Positions 6,479 through 14,513 of a DNA stretch of 24,426 nucleotides are shown piece by piece. The stretch lies in contig WRJY01000333.1 of assembly GCA_009778355.1 (NCBI GenBank), positions 1-24,426 on the forward strand. The letters are read 5' to 3'. The position numbers were made by a program, and so were the translations under genes. Source of the DNA: Desulfovibrionaceae bacterium (GTDB lineage Bacteria > Pseudomonadota > Gammaproteobacteria > Burkholderiales > Burkholderiaceae_C). A model generated the notes under the pieces. It was not told where the DNA came from, did no database searches, and worked only from the letters and a program-made list of their open reading frames with translations. Numbering within the stretch: position 1 is the first letter of the stretch; the number at the start of each line of letters is the position of its first letter.

Positions 6479-7317
6479 TCAACCTGGAAAGCCTGCCCGC
6501 GCCGCTGGTGGTGGAGCCGCTCGACTTCGAGGCCATCCTGGCCGAGATCAAGGCCGATCTGCTGCGCCGCTACCCAGACGCCGCCGACGTGCTCGACCTC
6601 GAATCCGAGCCGCTCACAAAGCTGATGGAGGCGTTCGCCTACCGCGAACTGCTGTACCGCGCCCGCGTCAACGACGCCGCCCGCGCGCACCTGCTGGCCT
6701 TTGCCACCGGCAGCGATCTGGATCACCTGGCCGCCCTGTTCGGCGTGCTGCGCCAACCAGCAGAAACGGACGAACGCCTGCGCGCCCGCTTGCAACTGCG
6801 CATCGCCGCGATGGCCGGGCAAGGCACGCGGGAACATTACGAATTTCACGCCATGACGGCCTGCGCCGACGTGCGCGCCGCCCACGCCACCACGCCGCAA
6901 CCAGGCGCTGTGCGTGTCGTCCTGTGGCTGGAAGACGGCGCAGACGCTGATGCCGTCCAGCAAACCGTGCTGTCCGCGCTCGATGCGGATGACGTGCGCG
7001 TACTGGGCGTCCCGGTGACTGTTGGCGCGGCGCGGCCAAAGCCCATCGACGTGAGCGCGCGAATCTGGCACGCGCCGTCCGCCCTGCCCACGCTGCTCGA
7101 CGTGCTGCGCCAGCGCATGGCCGATGCCTTTGCCGCCCGCGCCACGCTGGGAATGCCCGTGTCCCGAAGCTGGATCACCACCCTGCTGCACGCCGATGGC
7201 GTGGCCGCTGTCGAGTTCATGGGCAACGCCACGCCGCCCGCCAGCACGCCGCTGGCCGATGACGAATACCCCGTGCCTGGCGTCGTCACGCTCGATGACA
7301 TGGGGGTGTTCGCGTGA
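6475..7317 (+). CDS. J: Baseplate protein J (P2 gpJ-like)
   Basis: GpJ is a baseplate wedge component, related to T4 gp6. The 280-residue product begins at a GTG that overlaps the W stop and opens INLESLPAPLVVEPLDFE. It has the family segment FAYRELLYRARVNDAARAHLLAF (parts: YRELLYRARVNDAARA) and a GSDLDHLAALFGVLR motif near residue 80. A frame open further upstream lies over gene W and is not used. The length is close to P2 gpJ. It sits in the fixed V-W-J-I order. Confidence 0.93.
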   Translation: MINLESLPAPLVVEPLDFEAILAEIKADLLRRYPDAADVLDLESEPLTKLMEAFAYRELLYRARVNDAARAHLLAFATGSDLDHLAALFGVLRQPAETDERLRARLQLRIAAMAGQGTREHYEFHAMTACADVRAAHATTPQPGAVRVVLWLEDGADADAVQQTVLSALDADDVRVLGVPVTVGAARPKPIDVSARIWHAPSALPTLLDVLRQRMADAFAARATLGMPVSRSWITTLLHADGVAAVEFMGNATPPASTPLADDEYPVPGVVTLDDMGVFA

Positions 7318-8261
7318 CGCAGTTGCGCAGGCACATCCTGCCGCCGCAAACCACGCCGCTGGAGCGCGCGGTCGATCAAACCCTGCCCGCTTGGGACTGG
7401 ATGGCCGAATCCGCCGCGCCGGCTGCCGTGCGGCGCGACCCGGAATTCGTGCCCTGGCTGGCCGTCGATTGGCAGGTGTCGCAGTTCGCGCCCTACTTCG
7501 ACTCGGTTCCCGCGCTGCTCTCCTCCGCAATCCCGTGGCTGATGCAGCGCGGCAACCCGGCCAGCGTGCGCGCCGTGCTGAACTGGCTTGGCTTCGACGG
7601 CATCGCTCTCGATGAGGATGAATCCTGGCTGCACCTCGACCTGGGCCGGCTGGTGCAGGACGCCGAACTGAAGCCAGTGGCCCACGTCGTGCGCGCCAGC
7701 ATCCCCGCCCACGTGAAGTTTTATCGGGTCTTCCACGGCTGGGACTTGCGCCCGATCCGCACCGATTCAGGCCGGCTCGACGATGCCTTGCTCGACGACG
7801 ACAGTGGCGTGTGGGTCGATGTATGGCCCCATGGCAACCACATCAAGGTTAGCCAGGGCGAGCTGTGGCGCCGCCCTGCCGTCGCCGCCCCGCCGCTGGG
7901 CGTGGCCACGGCGCAGACCGCAGTGACCAGCAGCCGCGTGATCCGCGACGACCTGCCGCTGCTCGACAACTGGCGCCTGGACAGCCAGATTCTGGTGGAC
8001 GTGACTGGCGGCGCCACCGGCCTGCAATCCACCTACGTGCCCGCCTTCCCGCGCCTGCAGGCCGTGTGCCTGCCGCCCGTAGAAGTCACCGATACCGCCG
8101 CCGCTTGGCTGCCGGGCGCGCCCGCAACCGCGCAGGCCGGCGCGCACGTCAACGCCAGCAACCGCGCCAACGACGACGCCCGCGCCTGGAGCGGCGCGTG
8201 GGACTCCACACCATGGCGTCCGTCCTTTCAAACCCGTACCACCGTCACCGAGGAAATTTAG
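7314..8261 (+). CDS. I: Tail protein I (P2 gpI-like) with C-terminal extension
   Basis: GpI is a baseplate protein at the base of the tail fibres. The first about 180 residues match the family: LPPQTTPLERAVDQTLPAWD near the start and a PWLAVDWQVSQF segment near residue 48. At 315 residues it is much longer than the P2 protein (about 176). The extra C-terminal part, after LRPIRTDSGRLDDALLDDDSG, is rich in Ala/Val/Thr and has no feature I recognise; similar extensions occur in gpI-like proteins of Burkholderiales phages. The GTG start overlaps the J stop. Confidence 0.87.
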   Translation: MTQLRRHILPPQTTPLERAVDQTLPAWDWMAESAAPAAVRRDPEFVPWLAVDWQVSQFAPYFDSVPALLSSAIPWLMQRGNPASVRAVLNWLGFDGIALDEDESWLHLDLGRLVQDAELKPVAHVVRASIPAHVKFYRVFHGWDLRPIRTDSGRLDDALLDDDSGVWVDVWPHGNHIKVSQGELWRRPAVAAPPLGVATAQTAVTSSRVIRDDLPLLDNWRLDSQILVDVTGGATGLQSTYVPAFPRLQAVCLPPVEVTDTAAAWLPGAPATAQAGAHVNASNRANDDARAWSGAWDSTPWRPSFQTRTTVTEEI

Positions 8262-8264
8262 AAC

Positions 8265-8750
8265 ATGGCCGTCCTGCAAGAACATGGCCGCACCGCGCTG
8301 GCGGTGTCGGTAGCACAGCGCACCCTGCACCTCGCCTGGGGCCGAGGCAATCCGGCCTGGGACTCAGCGCCCGCGCCAGAACCCACCAACGCCACCAAGC
8401 TGGTCGATGAGATCGGGCGCCGAGAGGTGAACGACGTCAGTTTCGTAAAGCCCGATCCGGCGGGCGCCATCGAAATGCCCAACGGCGATCGCTACACCGT
8501 CAGCGCCGACCCCACCACCTGGCTGCTGCTGCGCGCCACCTTCGGCTTTACCGACGCCGAGGGCGAGGACGTGCGCGAGTTCGGCGTCTTCATCGACAGC
8601 GTGATCGACCCCGCCGTGCCGCCCGGCCAACGCTGGGCGCTGGCCGCCCAGGTGCTGGATGGCGGCTGGCTCTACACGCTGGAACGCCGCCCGGCCAACT
8701 ACCGGCCTGGGACGAAACGCGAAATGGAAGAAGTCGTTTTGGCCTTTTGA
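8265..8750 (+). CDS. Phage tail protein of unknown role, between I and the DUF4815 gene
   Basis: I do not recognise a named family for this 161-residue protein. It is soluble-looking, with no membrane segment, and opens MAVLQEHGRTALAVSVAQ. The middle has EIGRREVNDVSFVKPDPAG and a FGFTDAEGEDVREFGVFID segment that suggests a beta-rich fold. It starts three bases after the gpI stop with GAGGA upstream and abuts the DUF4815 gene, so a baseplate or fibre-connecting role is inferred from position. It stands where P2 has the beginning of its fibre gene H. Confidence 0.6.
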   Translation: MAVLQEHGRTALAVSVAQRTLHLAWGRGNPAWDSAPAPEPTNATKLVDEIGRREVNDVSFVKPDPAGAIEMPNGDRYTVSADPTTWLLLRATFGFTDAEGEDVREFGVFIDSVIDPAVPPGQRWALAAQVLDGGWLYTLERRPANYRPGTKREMEEVVLAF

Positions 8751-8761
8751 GCGTGCAAGAC

Positions 8762-11700
8762 ATGAACGATCCAACCTACAACCACTACGACCCCGCCAAG
8801 GCTTACGAACGCCTGCTGTTCCGCCCCGACCGCGTGATCCAGAGCGCCGAACTCAACGAGATGCAGAGCATCGCCGCCGCGCGCCTGCGCGGCGTGGCCG
8901 ACGTGCTGTTCAAGGAAGGCGACATCGTCAACGCCTGCCAATGCGTCGTTGACGCCAACACCGGCGCCGCCATGCTTGAAGCCGGCGCGCTGTACGTGTC
9001 CGGCGCGGTGCGCGGCGTCGGGCCGGGCGCGTTTACCGTGCCCACCGTGGGCGCTGTGTACGTCGGCGTCTATCTGCAAACCAGCGTCGTCACCGAGCTG
9101 GAAGACCCCGGTCTGTACAACCCGGCGGCGGGCACGCGCGGCTACGGGGAGGCCGGGGCCGGGCGCGAGCGCATCACGCTGGCATGGGGCCAAAAGGACG
9201 ACGGCACGCCGGGCAGCTTTTACCCGGTCTGGACGGTGGTCGACGGCACCGTGATGCCCAAGGAGCCGCCGCCCAACATCGACGCCGTGACGCAGGCCAT
9301 CGCCCGCTACGACCGCGACAGCGCCGGGGGCACCTACGTGATAGAAGGCATGGAAGTGATCCAGTCCGCCGACCTGCCGACCGGACAGCAGGTGTACAGC
9401 CTGCGCGAAGGCAGCGCGCGCATAGGCGGCAACGCCATCCAGTTGGCCGCCAGCCGCCGTTTGGTCTATGACGCGCAACCGGATTTGCAATGGATCGACA
9501 GCGAGCCGCACACCTCCACCACCGAAGGCGCGCAACGCGTCAACTTCGACCGCTCGCCGGCTGTGGGCGCGCCGCAGGTGCGCGTGCAGGCGCGCCGCAC
9601 GGTCAGCGTGATTCACGGCGGTTTTACCGGCGCCGCCGATCCGCTGCCCGACAACACCGTGCTGGTCATCGACAAGATCGAGCAGGGCGGCACGGTGTTC
9701 GCGCCCGGCGCCGACTACGTGCTGACCGCCGGGCAAATCGACTGGTCGCCCAGCGGCGCCGAACCCGCGCCCGGCAGCGCGTACAGCGCCACCTACCAAT
9801 ACATGCTGCAAGCCGCGCCGCAGGACGTGGATGCCAGCGGCTGTACCGTGGCCGGCGCGCTGCCGGGCACGCTGATTCTCCTCAGCTACCACTACGCCCT
9901 GCGCCGCTACGACCGGCTGGTCATGAACGGCGACGGCTCCACAGCCTGGGTGCGCGGCGTGCCCGCCCCTTGGTCGCCCAAACCGCCGGCCACGCCCGCA
10001 TCCTGCCTGCTGCTGGCCACCGTGTACCAGAGTTGGGATGCCAATCGCCGCATCGAGCAGGACCAGATTCGCGTCGTGCCGATGCAGACGCTCAACCAGT
10101 ACCGCGACTGGATCGCCGGCATCTACGGCGACCTGGCCGAGCTGCGCCTGTACGTCGATGCGCAGGGGCGGCATTCGGGCGTCAAGAAAGGGCTGTTTGC
10201 CGATGCCATGCTCGACGACAGCGTGCGCGACGCCGGCGTGCCGCAAACCGCGTTCATTATGGGCGGCTGGCTGCAACTGCCGATGGGCATCGCCATCCAG
10301 CAGATCGGCCTGAATATCACCGAGCCGCAGACCACCGCCTGGGAGGCCGTGCCCGTCATCACGCAAGGCGCGCGCACCGGCTCCATGCTGGTCAACCCTT
10401 ACAGCGCGTTCGACGCGCTGCCGTGCTGGGCCGTGCTGACGCCCAGCGTGGACTACTGGAGCGAAACCGATACGCAATGGGCCAACCCGCTGATTCGTTC
10501 GATGGTTGCCAGCACCGCCAGCGCGCAGGGCTTGCGCAACGGGCAGGTTATCGACGAAGTGCTGTCCACCACCAGCAGCGCCGCCGCCACGCTGCGGCCC
10601 ATCGTGGTGAATTTCTCCATCGGCTTTCCGGCGGGAGACACGCTGCACGCGCTGACATTCGACGGCGTTGCGGTCGATGCGCAGCCGCTGCCAGGCGGCT
10701 CGCTGGTGGCTACAAAGGACGGCCTCAAGGGGCAGTTCCAGATTCCAGAAGGCATACAGGCTGGCGCCAAGATCGTGCGCTTTACCGGCAATTCCGGCAA
10801 CACCGCCGAGGCGCTGTTCGTTGGTCAGGGCACTCTGCTGACATCGACCATGCAAAAAGTCACCATCGCAACCTACGACCCGCTGGCGGAGACTTTCACG
10901 CTCGACGCCGAGCGTGAGATATGCGGCGTTGACCTGTGGTTTACAGCCCGTGGCGCGAACGACGTACACGTGCAGTTGCGCACCGTGCAATCGGGCGTTC
11001 CATCGCGCGCCATCGTCGCCGAGTGCATTCTTGCGGCTGGCTCCATCGCCACCGGCGGGCCAACGCGCGCCGCATGGCCGCCCGCGCTGCTGGCCGCCAA
11101 CCAGGAATACGCGCTGGTCGTGCTGACCAACGACCCAGACACCGCGCTGGCCGTGGCCGACCTGGGCGCGTGGGACGAAGCCAGCGGCCAATGGGTGTCC
11201 AGCCAGCCCTACCAGGTCGGCGTGCTGCTGTCATCCTCCAACGCCAGCACCTGGACGGCGCACCAGACGCGCGACATGACATTCGCCCTGCTGGCAGCGC
11301 GCCACACTGAAAGCCAGCGCGTCATCGACCTGGGCCAGGTGGCCGTGCAGGAGGCTACCGACCTGGTGGTACTGGCCGGCGCGGTAACGCCCGCCGCCGG
11401 CAGCGGCGCGAGCTTTGCGCTGACGCTCGACGACGGCGCCGTGCTCGAAGCCGCCGCCGGACAGAGCGTGCAGCCGCCCGCCCGCTACACGGGCAACGTC
11501 AAGGTCAGCGCGCGCCTGACTGGCGGTGAGGCCACGGCGGGCCAACTGTTGCCAGGAATGCAACTGCTGGCCGCCAGCGTGCAGCCCGCGGGCGATTACG
11601 TCAGCCCGGCCATCAACGCGCAAGGCGGCACGGAACTGACCGTGATCCTCGAAGCCCTTTTGCCCGCAGGCAGCGCCCTCACCGTGCAAATGCAGGCCGT

Positions 11701-11881
11701 GGGCAGCGAGGGCTGGGTTGACGTGCCCTACCAGTCCAGCAGCCCGCAAACCGCCGGCGTGCTAGAACTGACGTACCACAAGGCGGGCATCGCCTGCGAC
11801 CAATTGCGCGTGCGCGCGCTGCTCACCGGCAGCCATGCAGCCCGCCCGCTGGCGACCAACCTGCGCGCGTTCGTCATATGA
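8762..11881 (+). CDS. Large tail protein with DUF4815-type N-terminus
   Basis: This is the largest gene of the window, with about 1039 residues. The N-terminus (MNDPTYNHYDPAKAYERLLF, with AELNEMQSIAAARLRGVADV shortly after) matches the DUF4815 phage tail family as I recall it. A long beta-rich Ala/Val/Thr region follows, with later repeated beta-sandwich-like parts. It lies between the baseplate genes and the polyglycine fibre, so it probably forms part of the fibre or its base; that role is inference. The start is uncertain: TTG at 8747 overlaps the previous stop, GTG at 8753 and ATG at 8762 are in frame, and none has a good ribosome binding site. Confidence 0.8.
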   Translation: MNDPTYNHYDPAKAYERLLFRPDRVIQSAELNEMQSIAAARLRGVADVLFKEGDIVNACQCVVDANTGAAMLEAGALYVSGAVRGVGPGAFTVPTVGAVYVGVYLQTSVVTELEDPGLYNPAAGTRGYGEAGAGRERITLAWGQKDDGTPGSFYPVWTVVDGTVMPKEPPPNIDAVTQAIARYDRDSAGGTYVIEGMEVIQSADLPTGQQVYSLREGSARIGGNAIQLAASRRLVYDAQPDLQWIDSEPHTSTTEGAQRVNFDRSPAVGAPQVRVQARRTVSVIHGGFTGAADPLPDNTVLVIDKIEQGGTVFAPGADYVLTAGQIDWSPSGAEPAPGSAYSATYQYMLQAAPQDVDASGCTVAGALPGTLILLSYHYALRRYDRLVMNGDGSTAWVRGVPAPWSPKPPATPASCLLLATVYQSWDANRRIEQDQIRVVPMQTLNQYRDWIAGIYGDLAELRLYVDAQGRHSGVKKGLFADAMLDDSVRDAGVPQTAFIMGGWLQLPMGIAIQQIGLNITEPQTTAWEAVPVITQGARTGSMLVNPYSAFDALPCWAVLTPSVDYWSETDTQWANPLIRSMVASTASAQGLRNGQVIDEVLSTTSSAAATLRPIVVNFSIGFPAGDTLHALTFDGVAVDAQPLPGGSLVATKDGLKGQFQIPEGIQAGAKIVRFTGNSGNTAEALFVGQGTLLTSTMQKVTIATYDPLAETFTLDAEREICGVDLWFTARGANDVHVQLRTVQSGVPSRAIVAECILAAGSIATGGPTRAAWPPALLAANQEYALVVLTNDPDTALAVADLGAWDEASGQWVSSQPYQVGVLLSSSNASTWTAHQTRDMTFALLAARHTESQRVIDLGQVAVQEATDLVVLAGAVTPAAGSGASFALTLDDGAVLEAAAGQSVQPPARYTGNVKVSARLTGGEATAGQLLPGMQLLAASVQPAGDYVSPAINAQGGTELTVILEALLPAGSALTVQMQAVGSEGWVDVPYQSSSPQTAGVLELTYHKAGIACDQLRVRALLTGSHAARPLATNLRAFVI

Positions 11882-11904
11882 ATACCACCCCCGTAGCGCG
11901 CCGC

Positions 11905-11942
11905 CCCCTCTCCCGCTTGCGGGAGAGGGTTGGGGAGAGGGC
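11905..11942 (+). repeat. Perfect 11-bp hairpin repeat (third repeat family)
   Basis: The sequence has CCCTCTCCCGC, a TT spacer and GCGGGAGAGGG, a perfect 11-bp inverted repeat, followed by TTGGGGAGAGGGC. I recall this as a widespread intergenic repeat in beta- and gammaproteobacteria. It sits in the 86-bp gap between the DUF4815 gene and the fibre gene. There is no T run after it. Confidence 0.7.
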
Positions 11943-11967
11943 CGGGCGCAACCAGCGAGCTTGATCC

Positions 11968-13602
11968 ATGATCGACGACAAAACAGCTTCCCAACACTGG
12001 CCGCTGCCGCACCCCGGCAACCTGCTGTCAGACGACGTGCTGCGCCTGAGATCGGCCCTGCAAGACGCCGATGCGGCCATGGCCGCACTGCAAGCGGAAA
12101 ACGCCGGCCTGAAAGATGGCGTGGCGTCAGCCGCCGCGCTCGCCGAATCCGTGAATTGCGCGCTTCAGTCTGGCCTGAGCGCGACTGCCGAGCAAATCGA
12201 GGCGGTCCTCAACAGCAAAATCACCAAGGACAGGCTGGGCGCATCGGCTGTGACAACGGTTGCGCTTGCCGATTCCGCGGTTACTGGCACCAAAGTCACC
12301 GACAAGACAATCAGCCACCCCAAGCTGGTGATCGGCGACGCCATCAACCTGCTGGCGGAACCGCGATTCGACAACGGCGGCGTTGGGTGGCGGTTTGCAT
12401 ACCCGGCGGCTGTAGCGGTTGTCAGTATTGCCGGGCCGGACGGCTACGACATCAGCGTGCTGCGATTCACCCCGGACCGTGATGACTTCAATGCAGCGGA
12501 CAACAACGCCTTTACATTGGTAAACGACAACAAAAAACTGCGCCCGGTGGTTGCTGGAACGACGTTCCGTTTTTCGATGCGGGCGCGTCTGGTCAGCGGT
12601 AACGCTGGAAAGCTGCGGATGCGCACGCTCGAAAAAAACAATGCCAGCGGCCCCAATTCATGGCCGGTTGTCACGAACGACCTGAACGCGGCAACGGCAA
12701 CGCCAGGCAAGTGGGTCGTGTTGACCGGCACGAGAACGGTGTCCAGCGGCATGAATTACCTGGGCGTTCATATTCATGCAACGGGCGCGACGGGCGCGGT
12801 GTTTGAGGTTTCGGAGGTTGTTATGCAGCAAGTGACTGCCGGCAAGCTGGCGGTAAAGGAGTTTTTGACCAGTGGCACATTCACGCCTTCGGCCCTGTTG
12901 GTGGCCAACGGAGGCGGATGCTGGGTGCGGCTGCGCGGCGGCTGCGGCGGCGGCGCTGGCGGTGGAGCTGGGCATGCAGCATCGTCATCGGGGATGGGAG
13001 TTGGAGGCGGCGGCGGCGGAGGCGGCGGCTTGGGCGACGACACCACTGAAATGGTCACGGTTCTTGCCAATGTGAGCGTCGTCATTGGCGGCGGCGGCGC
13101 CGGTGGCGCCCCAGGAGCCGCGGGCGGTGATGGCGGCAGTTCATCCTTTGGCGCTCTGACGGTTTTGGGCGGCAAAGGCGGCGAACCTGGTAAAGCCGCT
13201 GGCTACTCTATTGGCGGCGATGGCGGCGCTGGTGGCGCTGGATCGTTGCTTGGCAGCGGGTGCGGAGGAGACGGCGGCGCTGCGGGTGGTACCGGCGGCG
13301 CCGCCGGGTCCGGTTTTGGGTCTCCTGGCGGTACCCAGAAAACGGCCAGTTACGGCGGCAATGGCGGCAGCGGTGCGCGCTCGATGGGGTGCGGGTTCGT
13401 ACCCGGCGGCACGGGCGGCGTTGCGGCTATCCCTGTAGGAGGCGATGGTGGCAACGGGCAGGCTGTGGATAGCAGTCATTGGGCGGGCGGAAACGGCGGC
13501 GGCGGCGGCGGCGGCACGGCCAGCTCTAACGCATACCCAGGCGCGGGCGGAGCTGGCGGCGCAGGTAGCCCTGGCCGTGTGACCGTGTGGTGGTACGAAT
13601 GA
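11968..13602 (+). CDS. Tail fibre/adhesin with polyglycine-rich C-terminal domain
   Basis: This 544-residue protein is the likely receptor-binding fibre. Residues 1-130 are helical and phage-fibre-like (SKITKDRLGASAVTTVALAD). Residues about 130-300 have the look of a jelly-roll carbohydrate-binding module (FDNGGVGWRF, TFRFSMRARL, GKWVVLTGT). From about residue 313 to the end there are many runs of Gly such as GVGGGGGGGGGL and GGDGGAGGAGS, ending VTVWWYE. This fits the polyglycine-II sandwich type of adhesin tip known from T-even phage S16 gp38 and Gly_rich_2 fibres (from memory). The Gly repeats make the DNA low in complexity. Host range would depend on the loops between them. Confidence 0.8.
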   Translation: MIDDKTASQHWPLPHPGNLLSDDVLRLRSALQDADAAMAALQAENAGLKDGVASAAALAESVNCALQSGLSATAEQIEAVLNSKITKDRLGASAVTTVALADSAVTGTKVTDKTISHPKLVIGDAINLLAEPRFDNGGVGWRFAYPAAVAVVSIAGPDGYDISVLRFTPDRDDFNAADNNAFTLVNDNKKLRPVVAGTTFRFSMRARLVSGNAGKLRMRTLEKNNASGPNSWPVVTNDLNAATATPGKWVVLTGTRTVSSGMNYLGVHIHATGATGAVFEVSEVVMQQVTAGKLAVKEFLTSGTFTPSALLVANGGGCWVRLRGGCGGGAGGGAGHAASSSGMGVGGGGGGGGGLGDDTTEMVTVLANVSVVIGGGGAGGAPGAAGGDGGSSSFGALTVLGGKGGEPGKAAGYSIGGDGGAGGAGSLLGSGCGGDGGAAGGTGGAAGSGFGSPGGTQKTASYGGNGGSGARSMGCGFVPGGTGGVAAIPVGGDGGNGQAVDSSHWAGGNGGGGGGGTASSNAYPGAGGAGGAGSPGRVTVWWYE

Positions 13603-13613
13603 GTGGGGACAAC

Positions 13614-14093
13614 ATGCAATACGCACTGATTCAAAACGGCACGGTGGTCAACGTCATCGAGGCCGATGCGCAGTTCGCCGGTGAGCTGCAAGGCTTCGAC
13701 GCCGTGGTCGAGGCCGGCGGCGCTTGTATCGGCTGGACATGGGACGGCCAGGCGCTCGCGCCGCCGCAGACTGCCGATGCCCCGCCGCAAGAACCCGCGC
13801 CCGCCGCGCGGCGCATCACGCGGCTGGCGTTTCGCAACCGCTTCACGGCAGCCGAGAAGGTGGCGCTGGAACTGGCCTCGCTCGACGACCCAGCCGCGCC
13901 AATGGCGCAGCGCCAGCAGGCGGCGATGCTGCGGGTCAACCTCGACGACATCAAGACCGCCAGTTGGATCGACCTGGATTTGACCGACACCCGCGCCGGC
14001 GTGCGGCAAATGCAGGCGCTGGGGCTGCTGGCGCAAGGCCGGGCCGATGAAATACTCGACGCGCCGGTGCGCCCTGAGGAAATGCCGCAGTAA
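13614..14093 (+). CDS. Fibre-associated protein, probable fibre assembly factor
   Basis: The 159-residue product opens MQYALIQNGTVVNVIEADAQ, a pattern I know from small proteins encoded after fibre genes in many phages, and ends with a helical part (TAAEKVALELASLDDP, MQALGLLAQGRADEILDAPV). Its position directly after the fibre suggests a chaperone or fibre-tip role, in the place of P2 gpG; this is inference. An in-frame ATG at 13599 overlaps the fibre stop, but the ATG at 13614 has GGGGA about six bases upstream and matches the typical start of homologues, so it is preferred. Confidence 0.65.
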   Translation: MQYALIQNGTVVNVIEADAQFAGELQGFDAVVEAGGACIGWTWDGQALAPPQTADAPPQEPAPAARRITRLAFRNRFTAAEKVALELASLDDPAAPMAQRQQAAMLRVNLDDIKTASWIDLDLTDTRAGVRQMQALGLLAQGRADEILDAPVRPEEMPQ

Positions 14094-14338
14094 TGGCAAG
14101 CTGGCTGCTGAACATCGCCATCGCCATCGACCAGTTGCTCAACACGCTGCTGGCCGGCCAGCCGGACGAAACCCTGTCCAGCCGCGCCCACCGGATGCGC
14201 GTCAAGGGCCAGCGCTGGTGGGGCTGGACGGCGAACGCCGTCGACCTGCTGTTTTTCTGGCAGTCCGGCCACTGCGAAGCCGCCTACCAGTCCGAGCTCG
14301 ATCGCACGCAGTTGCCGCCCGAGATGCGGCGGCTGTAG
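14093..14338 (+). CDS. Small protein of unknown function after the fibre module
   Basis: I do not recognise a characterised family for this 81-residue protein. It begins with a hydrophobic helix (ASWLLNIAIAIDQLLNTLLAG), then has a basic middle (SSRAHRMRVKGQRWWGW) and a second hydrophobic stretch (NAVDLLFFW) followed by GHCEAAYQSELDRTQLP. Similar short genes are common next to tail fibres in Burkholderiales and Neisseria phages, as far as I recall. The ATG overlaps the previous stop as TAATG, so translation is coupled. A membrane-associated role is possible but not shown. Confidence 0.6.
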   Translation: MASWLLNIAIAIDQLLNTLLAGQPDETLSSRAHRMRVKGQRWWGWTANAVDLLFFWQSGHCEAAYQSELDRTQLPPEMRRL

Positions 14339-14394
14339 CCGCGCCCGCTACACCGCCCATCGCTGGCTTTCCCGCGCCGCCCGCGCAATCATTT

Positions 14395-14416
14395 GTTCAC
14401 CCGGAGTTCACCCGGA
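14395..14416 (+). repeat. Perfect tandem 11-bp direct repeat upstream of E
   Basis: GTTCACCCGGA occurs twice in direct tandem, with no spacer, in the 175-bp gene-free stretch before gene E. A small inverted repeat ATACC/GGTAT follows at 14415-14428. A role as a binding site for a late activator is possible but is not shown by the sequence. Confidence 0.6.
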
Positions 14417-14447
14417 TACCTCCTGGTATGGCGCAACGCCATCCTTT

Positions 14448-14502
14448 GCCGCCCGCCCGCGCCTTTGCTCTTTTTCATGCGGGTGGGCGGCATTTTCTTT
14501 TC
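14448..14502 (+). terminator. Hairpin plus T-rich tract just upstream of E
   Basis: A 13-bp stem (GCCGCCCGCCCGC at 14448-14460 with GCGGGTGGGCGGC at 14479-14491, one G-T pair) encloses an 18-base loop and is followed at once by ATTTTCTTTTC. This has the form of an intrinsic terminator. It lies only 12 bases before the gpE start, so it may end the fibre operon, with E transcribed by read-through or from a promoter inside the spacer, or act as an attenuator. Confidence 0.6.
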
Positions 14503-14513
14503 TGGACCGACCC

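Noticed and set aside
8699..11191. An 830-codon open frame on the minus strand opposite the DUF4815 gene
   Set aside because: It has low-complexity His/Gly/Arg/Ala-rich content and no recognisable domain, and it mirrors a well supported gene; high GC content produces such shadows.
12980..13600. Possible repeat array or CRISPR in the GGC-rich part of the fibre gene
   Set aside because: The repeats are irregular Gly codons with no constant repeat and spacer lengths; they encode a Gly-rich domain.
11968..13602. Diversity-generating retroelement acting on the fibre
   Set aside because: No reverse transcriptase gene or template repeat is visible in the window.
14393..14404. The 12-mer ATTTGTTCACCC shared with 22183-22194
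   Set aside because: Chance 12-mer matches are expected in a window of this length, and there is no further similarity around them.
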